This document shows positions 43,927-53,125 of a DNA stretch of 64,000 nt, piece by piece (position 1 is the stretch's first letter; each line of letters starts with the position of its first letter). The stretch is taken from positions 1,116,001 through 1,180,000 of the forward strand of contig JAJEEG010000006.1 in assembly GCA_022821085.1 (NCBI GenBank). Direction: 5' to 3'. The translations under genes were made by a program, and so were the position numbers. The stretch is from Candidatus Latescibacterota bacterium. Lineage in GTDB: Bacteria > JAAXHH01. Below the pieces are notes generated by a model. That model was not told the origin of the DNA and did not search any database. It saw only the letters and a list, made by a program, of their open reading frames with translations.

Positions 43927-44082
43927 CGGCAGTCCCGGGCGTTGCCTCCCCGCCGTACGAAGACCGGGTCCCGCATTGGGGGAATACTCCCGGACGATCG
44001 CGCGGCCACGGGATATTCATGTTCATTCGTGTTTGCTGGTTTTCCATTCCGTATAGCCGTTAACCCATAAGGAATCCTCACC

Positions 44083-44973
44083 ATGGCGGAAAGAATCGGT
44101 TTCATCGGCCTCGGCATCATGGGCGAGCCGATGTGTCGCAATCTCATGAAGGCGGGATATGCCTGCACCGTGAACACCCGGACGAAATCGCGGGCCGGAC
44201 AGCTCCTTTCGGAAGGCGCGGCATGGAGCGACAGCCCGAAGGATACGGCCGGCAAGTCGGACGTAATCATTACCATCGTGACCGACACGCCGGATGTCGA
44301 GAAGGTTATCCTCGGCGACGACGGGATCATCGAAGGCATAAATTCCGGCTCAGTGGTCATCGACATGAGCACCATATCCCCCTCGGCCACGCGCGACATG
44401 GCCGCGGCCCTCAAGGAGAAGGGCGCCGACATGCTGGACGCGCCCGTCAGCGGGGGCGATACGGGGGCGATTGCCGGGACCCTGTCCATCATGGTGGGGG
44501 GCAAGCAGGAGGTCTTCGACCGGTGCCTGCCGGTCTTCGAGGCCATGGGCAAGAGCATCAACCTGATCGGCGACCACGGAGCCGGGCAGATGACCAAGCT
44601 GTGCAACCAGGTGGCGGTGAGCGTGGCCAACCTGGCCATGGCCGAAGCGCTCCTCCTGGCCGCGAAGGCCGGCCTGGACATGGAAAAGATGCTCGCCGCG
44701 ATCAGCGGGGGCGCCGCGGGATCCTGGCAACTGTCCAACCTGGCGCCGCGCATCATCAAGCGGGATTTCGATCCGGGATTCATGGTGAAACTGCAGCAGA
44801 AGGACCTGCGCCTCGTGCTGGGCGCCGCCTCGGAACTGGGACTTGGATTGCCGGGCGCGAGCCTGGCGCATCAGTTGTTCAATGCCGTCGAGGCCGCGGG
44901 CGAGGGCGACGAGGGCACGCAGGCCCTGGTCAAATCGCTGGAACGCATGTCCGGGGTGGAAGTACGCGGATAG
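44083..44973 (+). CDS. Beta-hydroxyacid dehydrogenase (GarR/HIBADH family)
   Basis: 296 residues. NAD(P)-binding GFIGLGIMGEPMCRNL at residues 5-20, substrate-binding DAPVSGGDTGA near 119 and catalytic Lys in GAGQMTKLCNQ near 171. Matches tartronate semialdehyde reductase/3-hydroxyisobutyrate dehydrogenase. The gene lies 157 bp after the MoeB fusion and 22 bp before a cytochrome c gene. Exact substrate undetermined. Confidence 0.93.
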   Translation: MAERIGFIGLGIMGEPMCRNLMKAGYACTVNTRTKSRAGQLLSEGAAWSDSPKDTAGKSDVIITIVTDTPDVEKVILGDDGIIEGINSGSVVIDMSTISPSATRDMAAALKEKGADMLDAPVSGGDTGAIAGTLSIMVGGKQEVFDRCLPVFEAMGKSINLIGDHGAGQMTKLCNQVAVSVANLAMAEALLLAAKAGLDMEKMLAAISGGAAGSWQLSNLAPRIIKRDFDPGFMVKLQQKDLRLVLGAASELGLGLPGASLAHQLFNAVEAAGEGDEGTQALVKSLERMSGVEVRG

Positions 44974-44995
44974 TATTGTCCCCTGAAGGAGTTCG

Positions 44996-45469
44996 ATGCG
45001 TTTCAGCTTACTGGTGACCCTCTTCGGCGTCGGCGCGGTCCTGATGGCGGTCGCCGTGGTGTTCATGTACGGGACGGACGGATCAGGCGAACCAAGAACG
45101 CCGGTTGAGCACGGAAGGAGGCTCTTCCGCCTGCAGGGCTGCGCAACGTGCCATGCCATCGGCGGAGGCATCTCCCGGGGCCCCGACCTCGCCGGTCTGA
45201 TTCCCCGGCTTTCCGCCCGCCTGACCGACACGGCATATCGGAATCATCTGGATTCGCTGCAGGTGGCCAGGCCGGATGTGTACGATTTCTTTGCGGCACG
45301 GTACGAACATGTGCTGGGCGTGCAGGGTGAGGAGCGGATCAAGGCCTGGTTCGCAGAGCATCTGCGGAATCCCCGGTTCGACCATTTCACGGGACTGATG
45401 CCTGACTACGATCATTTGACCGAGCAACAGGTGGATCGGTTGACGGCCTTCATACTCACCTTGCGGTAA
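44996..45469 (+). CDS. Membrane-anchored monohaem cytochrome c
   Basis: 157 residues. N-terminal hydrophobic segment (residues 4-23) as anchor or uncleaved signal, haem motif CATCH at about 49-53 and a Met ligand in GLMPDYDHL near 137. A class I periplasmic electron carrier. AAGGAG 5 bp upstream sets the start. Lies between a hydroxyacid dehydrogenase and ilvD; redox partner unknown. The insert between haem motif and Met ligand (about 85 residues) is long for the class. Confidence 0.9.
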   Translation: MRFSLLVTLFGVGAVLMAVAVVFMYGTDGSGEPRTPVEHGRRLFRLQGCATCHAIGGGISRGPDLAGLIPRLSARLTDTAYRNHLDSLQVARPDVYDFFAARYEHVLGVQGEERIKAWFAEHLRNPRFDHFTGLMPDYDHLTEQQVDRLTAFILTLR

Positions 45470-45498
45470 CACCATCCTCGCAGAACGGAGACCGAAAC

Positions 45499-47175
45499 AT
45501 GGCAGACGATGGGAAAAGACACAGCAGGACGATCACCGACGGACCCTCGCGAGCGCCGGCGCGGGCCATGCTCAAGGCATCCGGGTTCACCGATTCGGAC
45601 CTGGCCCGGCCGATCATCGGGATCGCCAACACCTGGATCGAGATCGGTCCCTGCACCTACCACCTCCGCGACCTGGCCGAATACGTGAAGGAAGGCGTCC
45701 GGGAGGCCGGCGGCACGCCCATGGAGTTCAACACCGTCTCCATTTCCGACGGGATTACCATGGGCAGCCAGGGCATGAAGGCCTCGCTGGTCAGCCGCGA
45801 AGTGATCGCCGATTCCATCGAGCTGGTCACGATCGGGAACATGTTCGACGGCCTGATCGCCCTGTCCGGCTGCGACAAGACGATCCCGGGTACGGTCATG
45901 GCCCTGGGCCGGGTGAACGTCCCGTCGCTCATGCTCTACGGCGGCTCGATCATGCCCGGCAGCTTCCAGCAGCACGACGTCACCATCCAGGACGTGTTCG
46001 AGGCGGTGGGTGCCCACGCCTCGGGCAGGATGTCCGACCTGGAACTCAAGGACATGGAAGACCATGCCTGTCCCGGCGCGGGGGCCTGCGGCGGCCAGTT
46101 TACGGCCAACACCATGGCCATCGCCTTCGAAATGCTGGGGATTTCGCCCATCGGCAGCGCGAGTGTTCCCGCCACCCACCCGGACAAGCCGGAAGTGGGC
46201 CGCGAATGCGGACGGCAGGTCATGGAACTGGTGCGCAAGAACCTCTGCCCGCGGGACATCATGACCCGGGAGGCCTTTGAGAACGCCATCGCCGCCGTGC
46301 TCACCACCGGGGGATCCACCAACAGCGTGCTGCACCTGCTGGCCGTCGCCCAGGAATCGGGCGTGGACCTGCAGATCGAGGATTTCGACCGGATCAGCGA
46401 GAAGACGCCGCTGCTCGCCGACCTGAAGCCGGGCGGGCAGTTCGTCGCCAACGACCTGTTCGCCGCGGGCGGCAACCGGCTCGTGGCCAAGCGCATGCTG
46501 GAGGGCGGCATGTTGCACGAGGACGCGATCACCGTTTCGGGCCGGACCATCGCCGAGGAAGCCGCGGAGGCGTCCGAGACGCCGGGCCAGGTGGTCGTCC
46601 GGGATCTCGAGGATCCACTCAAGCCCACCGGCGGCTACGTGATCCTGAAAGGCAACCTGGCCCCCGAAGGCTGCGTCCTGAAGGTCGCGGGCCACGAGAA
46701 GACCCACCATCGGGGTCCCGCGCGGGTATTCGACTGCGAGGAAGACGCCATGGCGGAAGTGATGAACGGGGGGATACGGCCCAATGACGTGGTGGTCATC
46801 CGTTACGAGGGGCCGAAGGGCGGCCCGGGCATGCGGGAAATGTTGGCCGTCACCGGCGCCCTTGTCGGCCGGGGCCTCGGAGAGTCGGTGGCCCTGATGA
46901 CCGACGGCCGCTTTTCCGGCGCGACTCACGGATTCATGGTCGGGCACGTGGCGCCCGAGGCCGCGGTGCGCGGTCCAATCGCCGCGTTGCGCGACGGCGA
47001 TACCGTGGTCTTCGACGTGGCGTCCCGCCGGCTGGATGTGGAGCTGACCGACGAGGCCATTGCCGAACGCCTTTCCGACTGGACCGAGCGGTCATCCCGT
47101 TTCGGCGACGGCGTCATGACCAAGTACGCCCGGCTCGTCTCCTCGGCGGCCCGGGGGGCGGTCACGCGGGCCTGA
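45499..47175 (+). CDS. ilvD: Dihydroxy-acid dehydratase
   Basis: 558 residues, IlvD/Edd family. Iron-sulfur Cys ligands in SGCDKTIPG near 124 and GAGACGGQF near 197, plus the C-terminal TDGRFSGATHGFMVGHV. It dehydrates dihydroxy-isovalerate and dihydroxy-methylvalerate in branched-chain amino acid synthesis. GGAGACC lies upstream of the start. A related sugar-acid dehydratase is the main alternative, but the GACGG pattern favours IlvD. Ends 32 bp from the convergent arginase-family gene. Confidence 0.95.
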   Translation: MADDGKRHSRTITDGPSRAPARAMLKASGFTDSDLARPIIGIANTWIEIGPCTYHLRDLAEYVKEGVREAGGTPMEFNTVSISDGITMGSQGMKASLVSREVIADSIELVTIGNMFDGLIALSGCDKTIPGTVMALGRVNVPSLMLYGGSIMPGSFQQHDVTIQDVFEAVGAHASGRMSDLELKDMEDHACPGAGACGGQFTANTMAIAFEMLGISPIGSASVPATHPDKPEVGRECGRQVMELVRKNLCPRDIMTREAFENAIAAVLTTGGSTNSVLHLLAVAQESGVDLQIEDFDRISEKTPLLADLKPGGQFVANDLFAAGGNRLVAKRMLEGGMLHEDAITVSGRTIAEEAAEASETPGQVVVRDLEDPLKPTGGYVILKGNLAPEGCVLKVAGHEKTHHRGPARVFDCEEDAMAEVMNGGIRPNDVVVIRYEGPKGGPGMREMLAVTGALVGRGLGESVALMTDGRFSGATHGFMVGHVAPEAAVRGPIAALRDGDTVVFDVASRRLDVELTDEAIAERLSDWTERSSRFGDGVMTKYARLVSSAARGAVTRA

Positions 47176-47182
47176 CCGAATC

Positions 47183-47209
47183 AAGCGGACTAAGCGGACT
47201 AAGCTGACT
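47183..47209. repeat. 9-bp tandem array, three units, at arginase-family stop
   Basis: AAGCGGACT, AAGCGGACT, AAGCTGACT in tandem. The minus-strand arginase-family stop (47208-47210) overlaps the last unit; the array fills the gap to ilvD. Confidence 0.9.
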
Positions 47210-48116
47210 ACAGGATCCCGCGGCCGAGCGCCGACAGCAGGAGTTCCACGCCCAGTTCGGCCGTGGCGTTTCCCATGTCCAGGATGGGATTCAGTTCGAC
47301 CAGGTCCAGGGCGCGCAGCAGGCCGCTGTCGGCCACCGTTTCCATGAGCAGGTGGGCCTCCCGGTAGCTCAGTCCGCCCTTGACCGGCGTACCCACGCCC
47401 GGCGCGATGCCCGGATCGCACACGTCCAGGTCGAAGGACACGTGCACGCCCGCCGTGCCGTCCCCCGCAAGCTCCAGCGCTTTCCGGGCAACCCTTGCCA
47501 TCCCAAGCTGGTCCACGTCTTTCATCGTGTAGACATGGATGCCGGACTCGAGCACCAGGTTGCGCTCGGCGGGATCGAGATTGCGCACGCCGACGAGCAC
47601 GGTATTCTCCGCTTCGACGGCCGGTCCGGCGGGGCCAAAACCCGATAGTTCGGCAGGTTCGCCGCCCAGCAGCGCGGAAAGCGCCATCCCGTGGACGTTA
47701 CCGCTCGCGCTGATGCCGGGCGTATTCATGTCCCCGTGGGCGTCCACCCAAAGCAAGCCGATACGTTCGCCGTCGTCCCGGGCGCGCGTGGCCGTGGCCA
47801 CCACCGAACCGGCGGCCAGACTGTGATCGCCGCCCAGGACGATGGGCACCGCGCCGCCTCTGTGCACGGCAAGCGCCGTATCGTACAGACCGCGGCAAAC
47901 CTCCGCGATGTCTTCGATGTACTTCCTGGAGGAGTCGCCCGGACTGCAAAGTTCCCGGATGGGCGCGGAAAGATCGCCCCGGTCCGTCACCGTTCTCCCC
48001 AGGGCGGAAACGCGTTCGCCCACGCCGGCGATGCGCATGGCGGACGGCCCCATGTCGACGCCGCGGCGTCCCGCACCGAGGTCGAGGGGAACGCCGATGA
48101 TGTGGATCGGATGCAT
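47208..48116 (-). CDS. Arginase/ureohydrolase family protein
   Basis: 302 residues. Binuclear manganese motifs: GGDHSLAAG near residue 95, DAHGDMNTP near 124 and SFDLDVCDPGIAPGVGTP near 225. The N-terminal GVPLDLGAGRRGVDMGPSA resembles true arginases (arginine to ornithine plus urea) more than agmatinases. Last gene of a PEP-hydrolase-family/cupin/arginase run, 3 bp after the cupin stop. Confidence 0.92.
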   Translation of the reverse strand: MHPIHIIGVPLDLGAGRRGVDMGPSAMRIAGVGERVSALGRTVTDRGDLSAPIRELCSPGDSSRKYIEDIAEVCRGLYDTALAVHRGGAVPIVLGGDHSLAAGSVVATATRARDDGERIGLLWVDAHGDMNTPGISASGNVHGMALSALLGGEPAELSGFGPAGPAVEAENTVLVGVRNLDPAERNLVLESGIHVYTMKDVDQLGMARVARKALELAGDGTAGVHVSFDLDVCDPGIAPGVGTPVKGGLSYREAHLLMETVADSGLLRALDLVELNPILDMGNATAELGVELLLSALGRGIL

Positions 48117-48119
48117 TGG

Positions 48120-48548
48120 TTATTCCCGCACGGGCAGTTCGCCCGGCGGCGCGATGCGGCAGCCGGGCAAGGTGCGGAGAAAGGCTTCGGGACCGGGCGG
48201 ACAGTAGATGGCGATGATGCGCATGGGTTCCCATCCCGTATTGATCGTTTCGTGGTACATGTCGGCGGGGATGTGGCACATCATGCCGGGACCGACCTTG
48301 CGGCGTATCTCCTTCCCGTCTTCCTCCACCATCTGTTCGCCTTCTCCTGAAATGTAGTAGAGGATCTCTTCCACGCCGGGATGGTTGTGCCGCTCGTGCC
48401 CCTTGCCCGGCTCGAGCACGACCAGCCCCATGCTGAAGCGTTCGGTTTCGGTCACGCGGGGCTCGCTGAACCACTTGATGTTGCCCCAGTCGAACATCAT
48501 GGTTTCCACGTCGTCCGGTTCTACGAATCGAAGGCCCGGTTCTGGCAT
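48120..48548 (-). CDS. Cupin domain protein
   Basis: 142 residues, single conserved beta-barrel. Motif 1 is visible as GHERHNHPGVEEILYYISGEG (metal-binding His residues and Glu near 60-70) and motif 2 as PADMYHETINTGWEP near 98. Could be an enzyme or small-molecule sensor. It sits 3 bp before the arginase-family gene and 64 bp after the PEP-hydrolase-family gene, so co-expression is likely. Confidence 0.88.
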   Translation of the reverse strand: MPEPGLRFVEPDDVETMMFDWGNIKWFSEPRVTETERFSMGLVVLEPGKGHERHNHPGVEEILYYISGEGEQMVEEDGKEIRRKVGPGMMCHIPADMYHETINTGWEPMRIIAIYCPPGPEAFLRTLPGCRIAPPGELPVRE

Positions 48549-48598
48549 GGTCGCCTCCCTGAGTTAGCGCCCGGCGTGGTGCCGAAGTCAGCGCGTTC

Positions 48599-48618
48599 AA
48601 ACCTGTATAAACCTAAAT
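48599..48618. repeat. 10-bp tandem duplication spanning PEP-hydrolase-family stop
   Basis: AAACCTGTAT and AAACCTAAAT in tandem (8 of 10 identical) over the stop at 48613-48615. Short; weight comes from the pattern across genes. Confidence 0.55.
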
Positions 48619-49440
48619 AGCCAGTCCCTTGAAATGCCGTACCTGTTCCGTCAGTGCCCTTTCCGCGGGAAGGCGCTCGATACTCGACGCCCCGAAGAAG
48701 CCGACGACCCCGGAGGTGTTGTTCAGCACATATTCGGCGTCATCGGGTTCGGCGATCGGCCCGCCGTGGCACAACACGAGGATATCTTCCCGCACCCCGA
48801 CGGCCGCGTCCCGGATGGCCTGGACTCGCGCTGCGGCCTCCTCTAGCGTCATGGCCGTCTGGGCGCCGATCGTACCGCTGGTGGTCAGGCCCATGTGGGG
48901 CACGAGCACGTCCGCGCCGGCCTCGGCCATCTTCACCGCTTCCTCCTCGTCGAAGACGTAGGGACAGGTGAGCAGGCCGGCCTGGTGCGCCTCTGCGATC
49001 ATCTCGACCTCCAGGTCGTATCCCATGTTCGTCTCTTCCAGGTTCTGGCGGAACAGGCCGTCGATCAGTCCTACAGTGGGAAAGTTCTGTACGCCGGAGA
49101 AACCCTGGTCCTTGAGCTGTCGAACGAAGACGCTCATGATCCGGAAGGGATCCGTGCCGCAGACGCCCGCGAGCACGGGCGTATCCTCCACGATGGTCAG
49201 GACTTCCTGTCCCATTTCCACCACCACCTGGTTGGCGTCGCCGTAGGGCATCATGCCGGAGAGCGAACCGCGGCCGCCCATGCGGTACCTACCGGAGTTG
49301 TAGATGATGATGATGTCGGCGCCACCGGCCTCCGCGCATTTCGCGGAAAGCCCCGTACCGGCGCCCGTGCCGATGATCGGCTTGCCTTCGGATACCTGCG
49401 CCCGCAACCGCCGCAGGCATTCGTCATAGGGGATAGCCAT
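48613..49440 (-). CDS. Phosphoenolpyruvate hydrolase family TIM-barrel protein
   Basis: 275 residues. [22 protein letters not shown] near the N-terminus, [16 protein letters not shown] near 48, a PTVGLIDG segment near 121 and the closing [12 protein letters not shown] match the PEP_hydrolase (TIM-barrel signal transduction) family often fused to or near regulators. The biochemical role is poorly established. First gene of the run that continues with cupin and arginase family. Confidence 0.85.
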   Translation of the reverse strand: MAIPYDECLRRLRAQVSEGKPIIGTGAGTGLSAKCAEAGGADIIIIYNSGRYRMGGRGSLSGMMPYGDANQVVVEMGQEVLTIVEDTPVLAGVCGTDPFRIMSVFVRQLKDQGFSGVQNFPTVGLIDGLFRQNLEETNMGYDLEVEMIAEAHQAGLLTCPYVFDEEEAVKMAEAGADVLVPHMGLTTSGTIGAQTAMTLEEAAARVQAIRDAAVGVREDILVLCHGGPIAEPDDAEYVLNNTSGVVGFFGASSIERLPAERALTEQVRHFKGLAI

Positions 49441-49794
49441 GGTCTGCTCCGAGAAGGTACTGGGTTATGGATCGTACTGGGTCGTGGGTGATGAGTTATG
49501 CGCGATGTATGACGCGTGACGTGATTCGCTCAAAGCGTGTTTCAGCGATTTTCGATCTGCCGGCTGCCTACCCGGCGGTATGATTCGAGTATAGGATTCC
49601 GACGAACCAGCGTCAACGAAATTGGGGCGCGACAATGGTCTGCCGAAAGCCAGGGATCGCCAATCTGATTGAATCGGCCCCGGCCGCACTTTATTTTCTC
49701 GAATAGGAGCGATTTCAACCTGACCCCCCGGCCTTTCGGCATTACCCTTCAGGTGAGAACCGGAGCATTCCTGGTTTCTTGAGGTAGCCAGCCC
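49441..49794. other. 354-bp intergenic region, no gene seen
   Basis: Lies between the divergent PEP-hydrolase-family and glycosidase-like genes. Near 49456-49490, TACTGGGT occurs twice, 17 bp apart, as part of a short degenerate duplication. TGAGGT about 8 bp before the ATG at 49795 serves as ribosome binding site. No convincing promoter boxes were found. Confidence 0.5.
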
Positions 49795-52188
49795 ATGATC
49801 TGTACCGAACACCTGCGCATTGCGCCGATGCGGCACGGGGACGCCCCCATCCTTCGTTTCGAGGTCCGGGATCCCGACCGTGGTTGGCGCACCGTGCTGT
49901 CCCATCAGGCCGAAAACAAGCAACGTCCCTGGGAAAAGGATGTGGGGTCGTCGATTGAAGACCTGGAGATCGCCCCGTCGAATGGCGGCCTTGCCTCGAT
50001 CTTCACGGAAGTCTCCACCGGGGACGGGAACATGCTCATCCGCCGCGGCAGGATCGCCGAGCACCGGATCGAAGAACGGATAAGCGTCGAATCCAACAAC
50101 CGGCTCCGCGTCGAGGTTCGCGATCGCCTGATCCGTTCCGGTGTACCCGTCGCTCGCCTGATGAACCACTACTATTTCGTGCCCGACGGCCGGGCAATGG
50201 GATACGCCCTTCCTCTGGACTTTGCGTGGCTTCCCGGGCTGCACGACAACGAGGAACACGTGGCCGGCGAGTGGTTCTTCCGGTCGCCCTGCGCCATCGT
50301 TTTGGCCCACGGTGTTTATGCCGCCATCGTGCCGGACCTGGACCGCATGCAGGAGCAGCCGGACCTGCCCCACGCTCTCGATCTGCGCGCCTGGCATCAT
50401 CCCGGCAGCGGAGAGACCTACGGCCTCCCGCGCCTCTCCTATGGAATCTGCCAATGGAAACCGGGTGGCCACGTGCTGACGGCCCGTGATGAAGCCGCTC
50501 CGGTCAGCGGGACGGAGATCACCTACGGCTTTGATCTTTTGATCGGTACCGCCGAGGGTCCCGAATCGATCGTGTCCAAGGTCACGGAATTGCTGTGGGA
50601 CAAATACGGGACGCGGTATTTGAAGGACGTTCGGCCCCAGGTCATGCCCTTCGAGGAATACGGAAGATGGTACACCTACAAGCATGAACTTAAACTATGG
50701 ACAAAGCCCGTATCCTGCGGTAGTCGAACGGGTTATGGCATCGATAACACCTGGCGCAGGGGCGTCAACTACCACGCCTGGGAGAATGACTTCCAATCGG
50801 GTTTCGGCCTGCTGCATTACGGAAGGAAATGGACCGATGACGACCTGGTCGATATCGCCGAGGGGATGATCAACCTGCGGCTTTCCTCGCCCCGGCGAGA
50901 CGGCGCTTTCCCTTGTATATACAATGTCGATACAGCGTCCTGGGAAGGGGCCATGTACTGGACTTCCTGGCCCGCGCATCCTATGGACGGATACGACCTC
51001 CAGTCCATGGGCGTAACGGCCTGGTGGATGCTCTACTGGTATGAACAGTACCCTGATCTCGAACGCGGGTCCGAGATGCTGAACTGGATCATCGAATTCT
51101 GCCGGTTCCTGGTCGACGCCCAGCTCCCGTCCGGCGCCATTCCCACCTATTTCGATCGTCAGCTCAACCCGACGCCGCAACTGAAGGAAGATGCCCCCAC
51201 GGCCATCGGCGGCGCAGTGCTGGCGAAGACCGCCCGCATCGTTGGAGATCCCGAAATGGAGCGTGCCGCCATGAAGGCCGGCGCGTTTATGAGCCGGGAA
51301 ATCGTTCCGCAGATGAAGTTCCAGGATTTCGAACTCTTCTATTCCTGCGCGCCGAGACCTTTGTACTGGGTCGATCCGCTCAATGGAATCCCGCCGGTCA
51401 ACACACTTGCCGTTCAATGGGCCGCCGACCACTTCCTGGCCCTGTACCGGTTGACGGAAGACGGGCGGTGGCTGCGGCAGGGCGAGTACTGCCTGGGCCT
51501 GTTGTCCCTGTTCCAGCAGGTGTGGGCGCCGAACCGGTTCGGCAAGGCCTGCCTTTTCGGCGGATTCGGCGTGATGAATTGCGACGGGGAATGGAACGAC
51601 GGCCGGCAGTCCCGATTGGTGCCCTCTTACGCGGATTTTTACCTCGCCACGGGCAGGATCGAATACCTCGAGCGGGCCGTGGCCGCTTCTCGCGCCGCTT
51701 TCGCCGCCATGGACATGGAGGAGAACCACGCCAACGGCATCAACGACTACCGCGTCACCATGGCGGAACAGGTAAAGGTGGAGCAGGGGATCGGGTTGTC
51801 GCCCGAGAGTCTCATGCACGGCGATCCCCGGGTACATACCGGGGAAGGCGGCGGATGGACGGGCTTCAACTGGGGGCCCGGCGGCGGCCTCAGCGCCACC
51901 GCATACCTTGAAAGGCATTTCGGAAGTATCTGGGTGGATGTCGCCGCACAAACGGCGGTTGGCATCGACGGAGTCACGGACGAAGCGACAGAATGGACCA
52001 ACGGACACATCAATTTGTCCATTGCCAATGCACTGCAACAACTGACATCACCGTATACCGCGCGTCGCAAGATCGTGGTCAAATTCGGTCGCATGGACGA
52101 GGACTTATACAGGATCAGGTTGAATGATCAGGACCGGGGAGCATTGACGAAGGAAACGCTGGCGCAGGGTCTGGAGATCGAGATCTGA
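49795..52188 (+). CDS. Uncharacterised glycoside-hydrolase-like (alpha/alpha)6-barrel protein
   Basis: 797 residues, no signal peptide. The N-terminal part (1-270) looks like a beta-sandwich rich in short strands. The region from about 310 to 730 has regularly spaced aromatic-rich helices (DGYDLQSMGVTAWWMLYWYE, TLAVQWAADHFLALYR, SRLVPSYADFYLATG) as in six-hairpin glycosidases, and repeated WENDF and WNDGR segments hold candidate acids. I do not recognise a named family, and catalytic residues cannot be assigned. A PhyH dioxygenase gene follows 31 bp later, so the pair may act on the same compound. Confidence 0.7.
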   Translation: MICTEHLRIAPMRHGDAPILRFEVRDPDRGWRTVLSHQAENKQRPWEKDVGSSIEDLEIAPSNGGLASIFTEVSTGDGNMLIRRGRIAEHRIEERISVESNNRLRVEVRDRLIRSGVPVARLMNHYYFVPDGRAMGYALPLDFAWLPGLHDNEEHVAGEWFFRSPCAIVLAHGVYAAIVPDLDRMQEQPDLPHALDLRAWHHPGSGETYGLPRLSYGICQWKPGGHVLTARDEAAPVSGTEITYGFDLLIGTAEGPESIVSKVTELLWDKYGTRYLKDVRPQVMPFEEYGRWYTYKHELKLWTKPVSCGSRTGYGIDNTWRRGVNYHAWENDFQSGFGLLHYGRKWTDDDLVDIAEGMINLRLSSPRRDGAFPCIYNVDTASWEGAMYWTSWPAHPMDGYDLQSMGVTAWWMLYWYEQYPDLERGSEMLNWIIEFCRFLVDAQLPSGAIPTYFDRQLNPTPQLKEDAPTAIGGAVLAKTARIVGDPEMERAAMKAGAFMSREIVPQMKFQDFELFYSCAPRPLYWVDPLNGIPPVNTLAVQWAADHFLALYRLTEDGRWLRQGEYCLGLLSLFQQVWAPNRFGKACLFGGFGVMNCDGEWNDGRQSRLVPSYADFYLATGRIEYLERAVAASRAAFAAMDMEENHANGINDYRVTMAEQVKVEQGIGLSPESLMHGDPRVHTGEGGGWTGFNWGPGGGLSATAYLERHFGSIWVDVAAQTAVGIDGVTDEATEWTNGHINLSIANALQQLTSPYTARRKIVVKFGRMDEDLYRIRLNDQDRGALTKETLAQGLEIEI

Positions 52189-52219
52189 TGTTAGATCAGA
52201 AGCAGGAGGGCAACAACCG

Positions 52220-53062
52220 GTGAAACTATCTTCGTCTCAGCTCGAAGCGTATCAACGGGACGGGTATGTCATTGTCGACTGCCCCTTTCCGCAGATCCTC
52301 ACCATGAACTGCCTTAAAGCCGTGGATAAAGTTGCCGTCGATCCTGCGTTGATTTCCACGGACACCCGGCGGAATCATTATCGGCTGGAGCCACAGATTC
52401 CAGGCTCCTACTGGTGCGCGCTCGACCATTCCCTGCCTTTCCTGCAGATCATGCTCCATCCGGAAATCCATGAAATGGCGCGGCAACTGGCCGGCGACGA
52501 CGATGTCTACCTCCGCAACGGCGGTATCAATGAACTGGCGCCCGACCACTCGTTCTGGTGGCATCGCGACAGTGAAATGGTCTACACCGAGTTCATGCAC
52601 TACTTCTCCGGCGCTTCGGCCGCACAGGGCTGCCTCCGGGTCATTCCCGGCAGCCATATCGGGTCCTCCGAACCGTTCAAGGAAGAAGCGGAACGCAGGC
52701 GGAAGGACCAGGGATATCCCGACGAATACTGGGTCGACGGCCTCGCGGACGTGGCATTGCCTGGAGAGGTCACGCTCGAGGTCAGGCCGGATCAGTTTAT
52801 CGTCCGTGACTCCAGGATCTACCACGCGACCGGGCTCAATACATCCAGGGACGGCAGGTTGATGAGTCACTGGCTGTTTCGCCACGGCGCCTGCGACGAC
52901 CACAGGTTCCACTTCGAGGATGTGCTTACAGAGGAACTGATCGAGGCGCTAACACGTGAGCAGCGGGATGCGCTTTGGCTGGGGAGAGATTTCGAGATTG
53001 CCGAGGCATACCGGGAAGAACGGGAACGAGAGAAGGGGAAGGTGATGTGGGGAGTGGTGTGA
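52220..53062 (+). CDS. Phytanoyl-CoA dioxygenase (PhyH) family protein, second copy
   Basis: 280 residues. Fe(II) ligands HRD near residue 115 (FWWHRDSEM) and a distal His near 201 (RIYHATGLN), with Arg residues in the following SRDGRLMSHWLFR for 2-oxoglutarate. Clearly diverged from the copy at 7723-8535. The substrate is a small molecule of unknown identity. Located immediately after the glycosidase-like gene on the same strand. Confidence 0.85.
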   Translation: MKLSSSQLEAYQRDGYVIVDCPFPQILTMNCLKAVDKVAVDPALISTDTRRNHYRLEPQIPGSYWCALDHSLPFLQIMLHPEIHEMARQLAGDDDVYLRNGGINELAPDHSFWWHRDSEMVYTEFMHYFSGASAAQGCLRVIPGSHIGSSEPFKEEAERRRKDQGYPDEYWVDGLADVALPGEVTLEVRPDQFIVRDSRIYHATGLNTSRDGRLMSHWLFRHGACDDHRFHFEDVLTEELIEALTREQRDALWLGRDFEIAEAYREEREREKGKVMWGVV

Positions 53063-53125
53063 GCAGGTTCCCTGAGTCCGGTTTAGAAGTTGTCTTGACT
53101 CGACCCGTGTGAACGGTCGTCGAGA

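Noticed and set aside
45412-46947. Minus-strand 511-codon frame opposite ilvD
   Set aside because: Antisense shadow; ilvD has complete family motifs on the plus strand.
49542-49742. Minus-strand 66-codon frame in the intergenic region
   Set aside because: No ribosome binding site, no recognisable motif, Arg-rich as expected from GC-rich noncoding DNA. Cannot be supported as a gene.
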